From Bog-756 sp963830165 (lineage in GTDB: Bacteria > Actinomycetota > Acidimicrobiia > Acidimicrobiales > RAAP-2), in NCBI GenBank assembly GCA_963830165.1, contig CAWHKZ010000005.1:310001-374000 (forward strand): a stretch of 64,000 bases of DNA. Direction: 5' to 3'. The position numbers and the translations under genes are program-made. The notes beneath the pieces were generated by a model. The model was not told the DNA's origin and did not search any database. It was given only the letters and a program-made list of their open reading frames with translations. Below are positions 28,099-38,903 of the stretch, piece after piece. Within the stretch, counting starts at the first letter, position 1. Every line of letters starts with the position of its first letter.

Positions 28099-31000
28099 AT
28101 GACGAGTGACCCGAGCACCATGAGAAGCGACCGGGGGCGGCACTACCGGCGACGGCTGGCCGCGGCGACGATCCTGGCCCTCACGTCCGTCGGCATCGCC
28201 GTCGGCACGGGGGTCGCTCCCGCAGGTGCGGCGGGCGCCCAGATCCTGGACGCGTGGGGGTACAACGCCTTCGGCCAGCTCGGCAACGGCACGACCAACA
28301 ATTCGACCACCCCTGGACCGGTGTCGTTGCCGTCCGGCGTGGTCGCCACCAAAGCCGCGGCCGGCGGCGACCACAGCCTCGCCATCGGCTCGAACGGGAC
28401 CCTGTACGCCTGGGGGCAGAACGGATACGGACAGCTCGGCAACGGCACCCTGGTCAACTCGTCGACACCGGTCGCCGTTCAGCTCCCGTCCGGCGTGCAC
28501 GCCACCGCCATCGCCGCCGGTGCCGATGACAGCCTCGCACTGGGGTCCGACGGGAACGTCTACGCCTGGGGTGACGACAGCCTCAACGAGCTGGGCAACG
28601 GCGGCGGCTCGTCCTACTCGACCACTCCCGTGGTCGTGTCGCTGCCTGCCGGAACCACGGTCACCGCGATCTCCGCCGGGCAGTTCCACGACGAGGCTCT
28701 CACGTCGACCGGCGCGGTCTACGGCTGGGGCTACGACGGCTATGGCCAGCTCGGCAACGGCAGCCGCACCACACCGGCCACGCCGGTGCTCGCGGACATG
28801 CCCACCGGCGTGCGCGCGACCGCGATCGCGGCCGGCGGGTACCACACCATCGTGGCGGGCTCGGACGGAAACGTCTACTCGTTCGGGTACAACAACGACG
28901 GGCAGCTCGGCACGGGCGAGAAGAACATCCACACCAAGCCCACCCTGGTGCTCATGCCCGCCGGCGTGTCGGCCGTCGCACTGGCGGCCGGCCTCTATCA
29001 CAGCGTCGCCATCGGCTCCGACGGAAAGGTCTATGCCTGGGGTGACAACACCTACGGGCAGCTGGGCACCGGCAACCTGACCTCGTCCACGTCGCCCGTG
29101 GTTTCGAACCTGACCGTGACGCCGTCGGCCATCTCCGCCGGCGAGTACTTCACCTCCGCCCTCCTCCCCAACGGCACCATCGACTCCTGGGGCCAGAACG
29201 GCTTCGGCCAGCTGGGCAACGGCACGACCTCCAACGCGACGAGCCCGACTCCGGTCCAGCTCCCGACCAACGCCACCTTCACCGCCCTCGCCACGGACTC
29301 CATGTCGAGCCACGCCCTCGCGATCGCCGTGCCCAGCCAGTCGAGCACGACCACGGCGCTGACCGCGTCGGTGGCGGCGCCGACGTACGGCCAGTCCGAG
29401 ACGCTGACCTCGACCGTGACCGGTTCGGACGGCGGAGGCACCGTCGCCTTCGACGACGGGTCATCCGTGGTCACCGGTTGCGGGTCGGTCGCGCTCGACT
29501 GCAGGCGGCTCCTCGTTCCAGGCGAGCTGCACGATCTCCACGCTCGTCGCCTCCAGCCACTCGATCACCGCCTCCTACTCCGGTGACGGCAACTCGGCCC
29601 CCAGCACGTCGACGGCGCTGCCCGTCACCGTCACCCCGGCCCCGCTGGCCGTGACCGCCTCCAGCTCGGCGATCACGTACGGCACCGCCCCGACCACGGT
29701 GTCCGCGTCCTACAGCGGCTTCGTCAACGGCGAAGGCCCCAGTGTCCTGACCACCACGCCCACCTGCACGACCACAGCCACCGCGGCCAGCCCGGCGGGC
29801 ACCTACGCGACGCAGTGTTCCGGGGCGTCCGCGTCGAACTACTCCATCACGTACGCCAACGGGATGGTCGTGGTCGGCCCGGCGCCGCTCAGCATCTCGG
29901 CATCGTCGGCCACCATGACCTACGGGGCCAGTCCGCCGACCATCACCCCCTCGTACACCGGCTTCGTGAACGGTGACACCGCGGCATCGCTGACCACGGC
30001 CCCGACCTGCACCACCGACGCCACCTCGACGAGCGACGTGGGGACGTACTCGTCCACCTGCACGGGTGCGACGGATCCCGACTACACGATCAGCACGACG
30101 CCGGGCCAGGTCGTGATCGGTGCCGCGCCGCTGGTGGTGACCGCCTCCTCGGCCGCGACCACGTACGGTACGGCGGCGACGGCCATCGTCCCCTCGTACT
30201 CCGGATTCGTCGGGGGGGACACCGCGGCGTCGCTCACCACGCAGCCCACCTGCACCACGACGGCCACCGAGTCCAGCGATGTCGGGACCTACCCCACGAC
30301 CTGCGGTGGTGCGGTGGACCCGAACTACTCGATCTCCTACGTCGGTGGCACGGTCACGGTGTCGCCGGCACCCGTCACCATCACCGCATCGTCGGCGGCG
30401 ATGACCTACGGCGGTGCCGCACCGGTGGTCACCCCCACGGTCGACGGACTGCAGAACGGTGAGGGGGCCGGCGTGCTGGGTGGCGGCCTCACGTGCACCA
30501 CCGCGGCCGCCCCGACGAGCCCGGTGGGTACCTACGCCGCGACCTGCAGCGGGGCGGTGGACCCGAACTACTCGATCTCCTACGTCGACGGCACGACCAC
30601 GGTGGCGGCCGCCCACCTGACCGTCACGGCGACGTCGGCATCCATGACGTACGGGGACTCCGTCCCCGCGGTCGACCGCGACCGTCGACGGTCTGCAGAA
30701 CGGCGAGGACCCCACGGTCCTCGGCGCAAACCTGTCCTGCAGCACCGAGGCGACCTCGTCGAGCCCCGTCGGCGCCTATTCCGACACGTGCGCGGGTGCG
30801 TCCGACCCGAATTACGACGTGACCTACGTCAACGGGGCGACGACCGTCACCCCGGCCCAGTTGTCCGTCACCGCGTCGTCGGCATCGATGACGTACGGTG
30901 ACCCGACCCCGTCGGTCACCCCGCAGGTGACCGGCCTCGTCAGCGGCGACGATGCCTCCGTCCTCGGAGCCGGGCTGCTGTGCTCGACCTCCGCGCAGTC

Positions 31001-33776
31001 GGGCTCCGCCGTCGGCACGTACGCGTCGATGTGCTCCGGTGCGGTCGATGCGAACTACACGATCACCTACGTGGACGGAAGCGTGACCGTCGACCCGGCG
31101 GCGCTCGTGGTGACGGCGTCGTCGTCGGCGATCAGTTACGGCGGCACGATCCCCTCGGTCTCTGCGTCGTATTCCGGCTTCGTCAACGGGGACGACGCCT
31201 CGTCCCTGGCCGACCCGCCCACCTGTACCACCACGGCCACCGACTCCTCGCCGGTCGGGTCGTACCCGAGTTCGTGCAGCGGCGCAGCCGATCCGAACTA
31301 CTCCATCACCTACCAGTCCGGCTCCGTCGTCATCGGCCAGGCTCCGCTGGTCATCGTCGCCTCGAGTTCCACGATGACCTACGGCGACACGCCGCCGTCG
31401 GTGACACCCACCTATCTCGGCCTGACTCCGGGCGACACGCCGGGCTCGCTCGCCAACCCGCCGACCTGTACGACGACAGCGACGTCGAGTAGCGGAGTGG
31501 GCTCCTACGCGACCAGCTGTTCGGGCGCAGCCGACGCCAACTACGACATCAGCTACGAGCCGGGACAGACCGTCGTGGACGCGGCACCCCTGGGGATCAC
31601 CGCCTCGTCGGCCTCGCAGTCGTACGGTGCCGCCCCACCGCACATCACCCCGACCTACACGGGTTTCGTCAACGGGGACTCGGCCGCATCGTTGACCACC
31701 CCTGCGACCTGTGACTCGACGGTCCTCCCGACCACGCCGGTCGGGAACTACGTGAGCTCCTGCTCCGGCGCGGCCGATCCGAACTACGCGATCAGCTACG
31801 GCACCGGAAACGTCACCGTCAGCCCCGCCGACGTCACGGTGACCGCGGGCTCCGTCTCGACCACCTACGGCACGCCGGCCCCCCCGGCGCCACCGACCAT
31901 CACCGGCCTGCAGAACGGCGAGGACCCGTCGGTGCTCGGTGCCGGCCTGTCCTGCACCACCACCGCCGACGCCTCGAGCCCGGTCGGCAGCTACACCTCG
32001 TCCTGTGACGGCGCGACCGACCCGAACTACACGGTGAGCTACGTCGACGGGACCGTGGTCGTCACTCCGGCATCGGTGACGGTGACCGCTTCGTCCGCTT
32101 CGTTCACCTACGGGTCGAGCCCGCCGGCGGTGACCCCCACCGTGACCGGGTTGGTGGGAGATGACACGGCCTCGGCGCTCGGCGTCGGACTGACCTGCGG
32201 CACCTCGGCCACCGCGACCACTCCGGTCGGCGCGTACGCCACCTCCTGCTCCGGGGCCGTCGACGACAACTACGAGATCAGCTACGTCGACGGTGTGGTC
32301 CAGGAAGTCGCCGCGCCCCTGTTGGTGGCCGCGTCCTCGGGCACGATGTCCTACGGGTCCGCCCCGCCGGCCATCACCCCGAGCTACTCGGGCTTCGTGA
32401 ACGGTGACGGCCCCGGTGCACTCAATGATGCGCCCACGTGCACGACGACGGCCACGTCATCGAGTCCCGTCGGCACCTACCCGAGCGCGTGCTCGGGGGC
32501 CTCCGACCCGGACTACACCCTGAGCTATGTGCCGGGCAGCGTCGTCGTCGGCGCCTCCCACCTGGTGGTGACGGCTTCGTCCGGCACCCGCACGTACGGC
32601 TCGGCTCCGGCGCCGATCACACCCACGTACACGGGATTCGTCAACGGAGACGGTCCGGCCTCGCTGACGACGGCGCCGACGTGCTCGTCATCGGGATCCG
32701 CGTCGAGCCCGGTGGGGAACTACGCGACGTCCTGTTCGGGAGCGACTGACCCGAACTACACCATCGACTACGTGAACGGCGTCGACGCGGTGACCCCGGC
32801 CCCGCTCACCGTGACCGCCTCATCGGCCACCATGACCTACGGCGGCCAGGCGCCGACGATCACCGTGGCGGCGACCGGGTTCCAGAACGGTGACGGGCTG
32901 GCCGCTCTCGGCTCCGGGCTCAGCTGCACCACGTCGGCCGGTCCGACGAGTCCGGTGGGTAGCTACGCGTCGACCTGTTCGGGGGCGGCGGACCCGAACT
33001 ACGCCGTCACCTACGCCAGTGGGTCGGTCACGGTCGGGCCGGCCACCCTCACGGTCACGGCGACCAGCCTCACCAAGCAGTTCGGCACGGCCAACCCGGT
33101 CCTCACCGACACCGTGACGGGCTTCGTGAACGGCCAGACCCTGGCCACCTCGGGGGTGACCGGGGCGGCTGCGTGCACGACGACGGCCACGACCACGAGC
33201 CCGGCCGGCGCCTATCCCATCACCTGTGGTCCGGGGACGCTGCATGCCACCGACTATGCCTTCACCTTCGTGTCCGGCACCCTGACGGTGACCAACACCA
33301 CCACGCTGGCCTGTCTGACGGTCGGCTCGGTGACGGTCTCGGCGGGCCAGTCCGTGCGGGTCGCCCCGGGATGCACCGTCATCGGGTCCATCACGGTCAA
33401 GACGGGAGGCGCGCTGGACGTGGAGGGCGCCCTCGTGCTGGGGGCACTGGACGGCACCGGCGGCACGGTGCGCATGTGCAACTCGAGCTTCGCGCTGGTC
33501 CTCTCGGTCTCCGGCGCCACGGGCCCGATCGACATCGGGGACGGCACGTCGGCGTGCGAGGGCTCCACCCTGGTCGGTGGGTTGTCCTTCACCTCGGACA
33601 CCGGAGGCGTGTCCCTGGTGCATGACACCGCCCTGGGCGCCGTGTCCGTGACCCACGACTCGGGTGGTGTCACGGTGACCGGGAACTCGGTCTACGGGGC
33701 GCTGGCCGTCACCGGCAACACGGGCGTGGTCGTCGACCACCCGAACACCGTGGTGGGCTCTTCCACTCTGCAGTGA
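28099..33776 (+). CDS. Giant secreted protein: RCC1 propeller plus fifteen MBG repeats (two frameshifts)
   Basis: About 1,891 residues once one base is removed near 29493 (GACTGCAGG) and one near 30672 (GGTCGACCG). Signal peptide: RRRLAAATILALTSVGIAVG to AGAAG. Then seven RCC1-type repeats (~42-410), each with WGxNxxGQLGNG, forming a likely beta-propeller. A Big_3-like Ig domain (~415-510) follows, with ASYSGDGNS. Then come fifteen ~81-residue MBG-type repeats (29636-33293), then a C-terminal Gly/Val/Thr-rich beta-helix-like domain (~1735-1891). No LPxTG or membrane anchor was found, so it is probably released or held noncovalently. Start: GAGGAG ~8 nt before the ATG at 28099. An adhesin or matrix role is inferred. 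Confidence 0.82.
29636..33293 (+). repeat. Fifteen tandem MBG-type repeats (243-nt period, protein level)
   Basis: Each unit runs PAPLxVTASSAxMTYGxxxP, then TPTYTGFVNGDxxASL, then a Cys pair PTCTTTAT...TSCSGA about 20-25 residues apart, then DPNYxISYVxGxVTV. The units are divergent at DNA level but keep the 81-residue length; only the last is longer (~85). The Cys pair occurs in every unit, suggesting one disulfide per module. Aromatic YG and NY positions are also invariant. Confidence 0.85.
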
Positions 33777-34089
33777 CCCGTCGCCCGGGCGTCGGCGGTC
33801 GCCGGCTCCCGGGCGCGTGGGCACCGTGGTCACCGTGGGCTCGCCGGACGTCGTCGTCGATGCGGAACCCCCCGGGGGGCCCGGACCCGACGACGGCGCG
33901 GGTTCGGCCCACGAACGACACATCAGGTGCACGCGATGTCCACGGAACCCGGTGCCTGCCACGTCGTGGAACCTGGCCCCACCCACCGCGCCACAGAAGG
34001 CCAGGTCAGAGTGCCAGCACCAGCGGCGCTGACCCGACCCGCCCGGCCCGCCCGTCGCCCACTGCCACCTCACCGATAGGGTGCAGGGC
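33777..34089. other. Intergenic region with a possible adhesin terminator
   Basis: About 313 bases with no supported gene. A strong imperfect hairpin lies at 33877-33910 (arms GGGCCCGGACCCG and CGGGTTCGGCCC), preceded by CCCCCCGGGGGG; it may terminate the adhesin transcript. At the right end TAGGGT (34077-34082) is a probable -10 for the YbjQ operon. Confidence 0.45.
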
Positions 34090-34492
34090 GTGACGGATTC
34101 GGGAGGCTCCTTCGACCTGGAATTGGCCGCTGCCCAACTGCGGGCCGAGGGCTCCGACGTGCGCATCCTGGTCAAGGTCCTCGTCGAGCAGCTGTCCGAC
34201 GCGCTCGGGTCCCGGCTCAGGGTCGAGCGGGCCGGTGGACGGTTCCGGAAGTCCGACGAGATCAAGTCGCTCACCATCACCATGGAGGACGACCAGTTCG
34301 ACGCCGTCGTCGACGGACCCGTGCTCCGCTGCACCATCGGTCATTCGTCCGGGGGCATCCGCATCCGGAGCGAGAAGGTTGACATGGACACCTGGCTCAA
34401 CCGCCTGCTCACCGTCCTGCAAGGCCGAGGCCGACCACAGCCAGGCCGTGCGCCAGGCACTCGAGAACATCGTCATCGGAGGAAACGGATGA
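34090..34492 (+). CDS. Conserved-looking small alpha/beta protein, first gene of YbjQ operon (one frameshift)
   Basis: 133 residues after removing one A at about 34421 (CTGCAAGGCC). Not recognised. It reads as helix-strand-helix: LAAAQLRAEGSDVRILVKVL, VEQLSDALGSRLRVERAGGR, strands SLTITMEDDQFDAVVDGPVL, and a C-terminal helix AVRQALENIVIGG. TAGGGT ends 7 nt before the GTG at 34090, the leaderless pattern seen elsewhere here, so 34090 is chosen over the in-frame GTG at 34081. It ends in an ATGA overlap with the first YbjQ gene. Cytoplasmic, no membrane segments. Confidence 0.65.
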
Positions 34493-35299
34493 GCGACACG
34501 CCGGAGGAACTTCCCCAGGACCTGCCCGAGGGGGCGTCCAAACGGCTGGCCGAACTCGAACAGGGCCTCTTCACCTCGGACCTGTCGGTCAACGAGTTCC
34601 TCCTCATCAAGGAGGTCGGCTTCCACCCCGTCGGGTTCGTGATGGGCTCGTCGATCTACCACACGGGCATCCAGACCCGGACGCTGGAGCCAGAGCCAGG
34701 AACTCACCAAGCTGACCGAGGCCATGTACAACGCCCGTGAGCTGGCCATGACCCGCATGGAGGAAGAGGCCCTCGAACTCGGGGCCGACGGCGTGGTCGG
34801 GGTCCGGCTCGACGTCAATTACTACGAGTGGGGCAAGGACGCCGCCGAGTTCATCGCCGTGGGCACGGCCGTCAAGGCCGAGAGCGGCGTGTCCCACCGC
34901 AACGCACTCGGCAAGCCCTTCACCTCGGACCTGTCCGGCCAGGACTTCTGGACGCTGATGCACACCGGTCACATCCCCCAGGGCCTGGTCATGGGGACCT
35001 GCGTCTACCACATCGCCCACCGGGGACTCGGGGCGACGCTGGGTTCGGCCGGGCAGAACGTGGAGCTCCCCAACTTCACCCAGGCGCTCTACGAGGCCCG
35101 GGAACTGGCCATGACCCGCATGCAGGACGAGGCCAACCAGCTCGGGGCCACGGGCATCGTCGGGGTCCGGCTCGAGGAGAAGTCCCACCAGTGGGGCAGC
35201 CACACCATCGAGTTCCTCTCCCTCGGCACCGCCGTCGTGAAGACCGCCGACGAGGTCACCCTGCCCACGCCGACCACCATCATCTCCCTCGACAACTGA
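34489..35299 (+). CDS. Tandem YbjQ-domain protein 1 (one frameshift)
   Basis: 269 residues after removing one C at about 34692 (ACGCTGGAGC). Two YbjQ/UPF0145-type domains. Domain 1 (~25-140): LFTSDLSVNEFLLIKEVGFH, PVGFVMGSSIYH, then MYNARELAMTRMEEEALELG with ADGVVGVRLDVN and FIAVGTAVKAE. Domain 2 (~145-262): PFTSDLSGQDFWTLMHTGHI, PQGLVMGTCVYH, then LYEARELAMTRMQDEANQLG with ATGIVGVRLEE and LGTAVVK. YbjQ proteins form pentamers and are often labelled heavy-metal binding; true ligand unknown. Strong GGAGG before the ATG. Overlaps both neighbours by 4 nt or less. Confidence 0.82.
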
Positions 35300-36205
35300 T
35301 GACCGTCCCGGCCGAGCAGCCCGGTGAGCTTCCTGAAGCGGCGGTCCGGCGATTCAACGAGGGCGCCTTCACCTCCGGCCTGACGGTCCCGGACTTCGCC
35401 GCCTGCCTCCAGATGGGCCTCGAGCCGGTCGGCTTCGCCCAGGGCTACTGCGTCATGCAGTGGCAGTGGTACGGGATGTCGCCGATGGGCGGTGGCTTCG
35501 GCTACCAGTGGGGCGGGGTGCGCGGCTACAGCGAGGGGTTCAACTGCCCCCACGGCATGGTCTAGCGCCGAGCACCGCTCCTTCGGCCAGAACTACGAGC
35601 AGTCCTGGATGGAGGACGCCTGGGCGTCCGGGTTCACCACGGCCTACGAGCGCATGATCGACGAGGCCACGTCGGCCGGGGCCCACGGCGTCGTCGGCGT
35701 GGTCGACGCCTCGGCCCCCCTCTCCGACCTGGGCGTGGTCGAGTTCAAGATCCAGGGCACGGCCGTCCGGGTCGTCGACGGGCCGCCGCCGGCCGACGGT
35801 CGGCCGTGGACCACCTACCTGGCCGGCCAGCGGTTGGCCAAGCTGGTCGAGGCCGGCTACGCCCCGGTCGCCGTCACCGCCGCCGTGGCCTCGGTCGGGG
35901 TCTGGGCCAACTGCATCACCCAGTACCTGACCGAAGGGTCGGGCTCCCTGTACGGCGGGGCCACCCCCGGCGCCGAGATCCTCCAGACGGTCAAGGCGCA
36001 GACGGCGGCCCGCCGCATCGCCACCGAGCGCATCCGCCGTCAGCTCGGCTCCGACTCGCTGCACGGCGCCTCGTTGACCACGACCCAGCGCGAGCTCGGC
36101 GAGGGCGATTCCGCCGTCGAGTGCATCCTGCGGGGCAACCGGGTCCGTCGGTTCAAGGACTTCGACCCCATGCCCGCCCCCCGACCCACGGTGCGGCTGC
36201 TGTGA
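35299..36205 (+). CDS. Tandem YbjQ-domain protein 2 (one frameshift)
   Basis: 301 residues after removing one T at about 35563 (GGTCTAGCG), which otherwise gives a premature TAG. Domain 1 (~12-160): AFTSGLTVPDFAACLQMGLE, PVGFAQGYCVMQWQWYGMSP, then YERMIDEATSAGAHGVVGVV and FKIQGTAVRVV. Domain 2 (~170-295): TYLAGQRLAKLVEAGYAPVA, then AARRIATERIRRQLGSDSLH and ECILRGNRVRRF. The loop between the halves is longer and Trp/Met/Tyr-rich (QWQWYGMSPMGGGFGYQWGG) compared with protein 1. TGATG overlap with protein 1. Confidence 0.8.
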
Positions 36206-37066
36206 CCGGGCCCGCAGCCCCTGGGCGACCCCGAGGCGGCGCCGTGGACGCCCGGCCGACATGCGTGCCGCGGCCGCAGGCCCTGGCCCGGCCGCCGGGC
36301 AAGGCCACCGGCCGGATGACATCGGATCTGTCGATCGACGAGGAGCTGGTGCTCCACTCCATCGGCTGGGAACCGGTCGAGCTGGTCAGCGGGACGTCGA
36401 TGCACTCGGTGCCCGGTGGGCGTGTGGAACTGGGGCCAGGGGGAGATCGGCTACGCCTCCGCCGCCTACGCCCGCTCCTTCGCCGCGGCCGTCCAGCGAC
36501 TCCACGAGGCCTGCACCCACGCCGGCGGCCACGGCGTGGTCGGGGTCCACGTCGAGTGGGCCGTGGAGCGCCACCACATCGACGTCGCCCTGGTCGGCAC
36601 GGCGGTGCGCCCGGTCGGGGCGACGAGCCTCGGGTCCGACCCGGTCTTCGTGTCCGACCTCTCCGGTCGGGACTTCGCCCTCCTCCGCACCGCCGGCTGG
36701 GCGCCGTTGGGCCTGGCCGCAGGGGCCAGCTTCGTCTACGCCCCCCGCCGGTCGATGGGGGCGGCCATGCAGCAGTCGGGCCAGAACGTCGAGCTCACCA
36801 ACTTCACCGAGGCCATGTACGCCGCCCGCGAGTCGGCCATGGAGCGGATGCAGACGGCCGGCCATCAGCCCTCGGCGGCACAGGGGTGGTCGAGGTCAAG
36901 GTGACCGAGGGCCCGATGGAGTTCGCCCGCCACGCCGTGGGCTTCACCGCCTACGGCACCGTGGTGCGCCTCCTGCGCCGACGGGCACCGCAACCTCGGC
37001 GCCCAGATGGTCCTGCCGCTCGACGACGCCGACGTCGGCTTCGACGCCGCGTCGCTGCGCGGCTGA
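36202..37066 (+). CDS. Tandem YbjQ-domain protein 3 (three frameshifts)
   Basis: About 287 residues once two one-base insertions (~36412, ~36980) and one deletion (~36870) are corrected; the total then divides by three. Domain 1: MTSDLSIDEELVLHSIGWEP, VELVSGTSMHSVPVGVWNWG, then LHEACTHAGGHGVVGVHVEW and VGTAVRPVG. Domain 2: VFVSDLSGRDFALLRTAGWA, PLGLAAGASFVYAP, then NFTEAMYAARESAMERMQTA, GVVEVKVTEG and AYGTVVRLL. The GTG at 36202 overlaps the previous stop (GTGA); the first ~38 residues are Pro/Arg-rich, so an ATG near 36316 is an alternative. Last gene of the operon; 43 nt later is a repressor-like palindrome. Confidence 0.75.
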
Positions 37067-37109
37067 GCCCGAATCCGCCGGGCTCCCACCGGGGCACCGA
37101 CCCACCGGT

Positions 37110-37126
37110 TCTGACGGTCCGTCAGA
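37110..37126. promoter_or_regulatory. Perfect inverted repeat in the CoA-transferase promoter (TetR-type operator candidate)
   Basis: TCTGACGG-T-CCGTCAGA, 8-bp perfect arms around one base. It fills the 17-nt space immediately before the -10-like TACACT (37127-37132), which is 8 nt from the ATG of the CoA-transferase. Size and placement fit a TetR-family repressor site, as common for acyl-CoA operons. No TetR gene lies in the window. Confidence 0.6.
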
Positions 37127-37140
37127 TACACTGCGGGGCC

Positions 37141-38388
37141 ATGCCCACCGACGCCCCCCTCCACGGCATCCGCATCCTCGAGGTCTCGGCCCTCGGGCCG
37201 GCCGCCATCACCATGCCCCTGATCGACCTGGGCGCCGAGGTGATCAAGGTGGAGCCGCCCGGCGGGCGACTACATCCGGGAGATGACCTGGCCCATCGTC
37301 GAGGGCGTCTCCCTCATGCACCTCCACCTCAACCGGGGCAAGCGCTCCATCGTCATGGACCTCCGCACCGACGAGGACGTGGCCACCTTCAAGGAACTGG
37401 CGACGACGTGCGACGTGGTCGTCGAGGCCATGCGCCCCGGCGGTCTGGCCCGCCGGGGCGTCGGCTACGACGCACTGCGCGCCCTCAAGCCCGACATCGT
37501 GTTCTGCACCATCTCGGGGTACGGCATGACCGGCCCCTACAAGGACCTGCCCGCCCACGGGGTGGCCTTCGACACCTGGGCCGGCATCGTCACGCCCCAG
37601 GTCGACGAGGACGGCTTCTCCTACCTGCCCGAGCACGCCTCGATGGGCATCCACGCCGGTCCCCTGTTCGGCGCCCTCGGCATCATGGCCGCCGTCCTGC
37701 GGGCCAAGCTGACCGGCGAGGGCTCCTACCTCGAGATCGCCCAGTCGGATGCGGCGGCGGCCATGGACTGGTACCGGAGCGAGACCTGGAAGGCCTACGA
37801 GCGGCCCGAGTCCGAGGTCACCGGCAACAAGTCGGACGACTACGAACGCCGGGAGCCGGGCACGGCCGGCATGATCCAGGGCGTCCGCTACCAGGTCTAC
37901 GAGGCGACGGACGGCCGCTACGTCCTGTTCATGGCCTCGGAGCAGGCCTTCTGGAAGAACTTCTGCGAGGCGGTCGACCGGACGGACCTGTTCGAGCGGT
38001 GGCCGGGCTCGAAGTACGCCGACCACGCCCGGGGCAACCTCGAGCTCCGGGCCGAGCTCCGGGACATCTTCCGGACCAGGACGGCCAAGGCGTGGATCGA
38101 CTTCGGGGTGGAGGAGAACTTCCCGGTGGCCCCGGTCAACTCGCCGAAGACCATCGCCGAGGACCCCCAGTTCCAGGACCGGTTCCACTGGTACCCGGTC
38201 GACCGGCTGGGGGCCGAGCAACTGGGCTCGCCGCTCAAGTTCATCGGCGAGCAGATGCCCGTCCCGGCCCATGCCCCGACCGTCGGCCAGCACACCGAGG
38301 AGGTCCTGCCGACCTGCTCGGCTGGGACACCGCCCGCATCGAGGAGTCGCGGGCCAGGGGCGGACTCGGCGGGCCGCCGGAGGCCTGA
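37141..38388 (+). CDS. CaiB/BaiF-family (class III) acyl-CoA transferase (two frameshifts)
   Basis: About 415 residues after removing one G near 37264 (GGCGGGCGAC) and adding one base near 38313 (CTGCCGACC). N-terminal Rossmann-like GIRILEVSALGPAAITMPLI then LGAEVIKVEPPGGDYIRE, then LNRGKRSIVMDLRTDED and RPGGLARRGVGYDAL. The class III catalytic Asp region is near EIAQSDAAAAMDWYRSETWK. The C-terminus ends VLRDLLGWDTARIEE, standard for the family. It moves CoA between acids without a free intermediate; substrate unknown. Leaderless-type start (TACACT, 8 nt). Followed by the DUF35/thiolase pair, suggesting lipid or sterol side-chain breakdown. Confidence 0.88.
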   Translation: MPTDAPLHGIRILEVSALGPAAITMPLIDLGAEVIKVEPPGGRLHPGDDLAHRRGRLPHAPPPQPGQALHRHGPPHRRGRGHLQGTGDDVRRGRRGHAPRRSGPPGRRLRRTARPQARHRVLHHLGVRHDRPLQGPARPRGGLRHLGRHRHAPGRRGRLLLPARARLDGHPRRSPVRRPRHHGRRPAGQADRRGLLPRDRPVGCGGGHGLVPERDLEGLRAARVRGHRQQVGRLRTPGAGHGRHDPGRPLPGLRGDGRPLRPVHGLGAGLLEELLRGGRPDGPVRAVAGLEVRRPRPGQPRAPGRAPGHLPDQDGQGVDRLRGGGELPGGPGQLAEDHRRGPPVPGPVPLVPGRPAGGRATGLAAQVHRRADARPGPCPDRRPAHRGGPADLLGWDTARIEESRARGGLGGPPEA

Positions 38389-38443
38389 TCCGGGCGGTGC
38401 CGTCATCTGTCGGCAAATCCGGCGCTCCGTTAGGCTCTCGACC

Positions 38444-38901
38444 ATGACCACGAAAGACCCGGGTGCCGGCCATCGAGGGCTGGTTCACCATGGACGAGGC
38501 GGCGCCCGCCCTGCTCGGTTCCAGATGCACGAGCTGCGGCAACGTCGCCTTCCCCGGGGAGACGTACTTCTGCCGGAACCCGCACTGCCAGGGCACCGAG
38601 TTCGCCGAGGCGGAGCTCAGCCGGACCGGCAGGGTCTGGTCCTACACCGATGCCGGCTACCAGCCGCCCGAGCCCTATGTGGCCGCCGACCCCTACGTCC
38701 CCTTCGCCATCTGCGCCGTCGAGCTGGCGGCCGAGCAGCTGGTGGTCATGGGCCAGGTCGTGCCCGGTGTCGGCGTCGACGACCTGAGCATCGGTGCCGA
38801 GGTCGAGCTGGTGCTCGACACGCTGTTCGAGGACGACGAGCACGAGTTCATGGTGTGGAAGTGGCGCCCGGTCGGGCGCGACCAGCGGAAAGGAGGCCTA
38901 G
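38444..38901 (+). CDS. DUF35 OB-fold/zinc-ribbon protein, thiolase partner (two frameshifts)
   Basis: About 151 residues after removing one G near 38461 (CCCGGGTGCC) and one more base before the end. It has a rubredoxin-like zinc ribbon LLGSRCTSCGNVAFPGETYF with CRNPHC (four Cys, ~25-50) and an OB fold (LSRTGRVWSYTDAGYQPPEP, FAICAVELAAEQLVVMGQVV). DUF35 proteins bind acyl-CoA thiolases of the SCP-x type and are needed for activity in related systems. As given, the reading frame runs on into the thiolase. But AAAGGAGG lies just before an ATG at 38904, and a TAG in the shifted frame (38899-38901) would end this gene, so separate genes are likelier. TAGGCT ends 7 nt before the ATG. Confidence 0.78.
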
Positions 38902-38903
38902 CC

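Noticed and set aside
29471..31643. Long minus-strand frames opposite the MBG repeats
   Set aside because: They are Arg/Gly/His-rich mirror images of the repeat array and carry no domain or start signal.
29636..33293. CRISPR-like array suggested by regular 243-nt repetition
   Set aside because: The period is too long and the units are conserved only as protein, with no short identical repeats or spacers and no cas genes.
33868..33879. CCCCCCGGGGGG palindrome as an operator
   Set aside because: It is a simple GC run next to a terminator-like hairpin, and such strings arise by chance at this base composition.
33817..34032. 71-codon frame between the adhesin and the YbjQ operon
   Set aside because: No Shine-Dalgarno or leaderless hexamer, low-complexity translation, and it overlaps a likely terminator.
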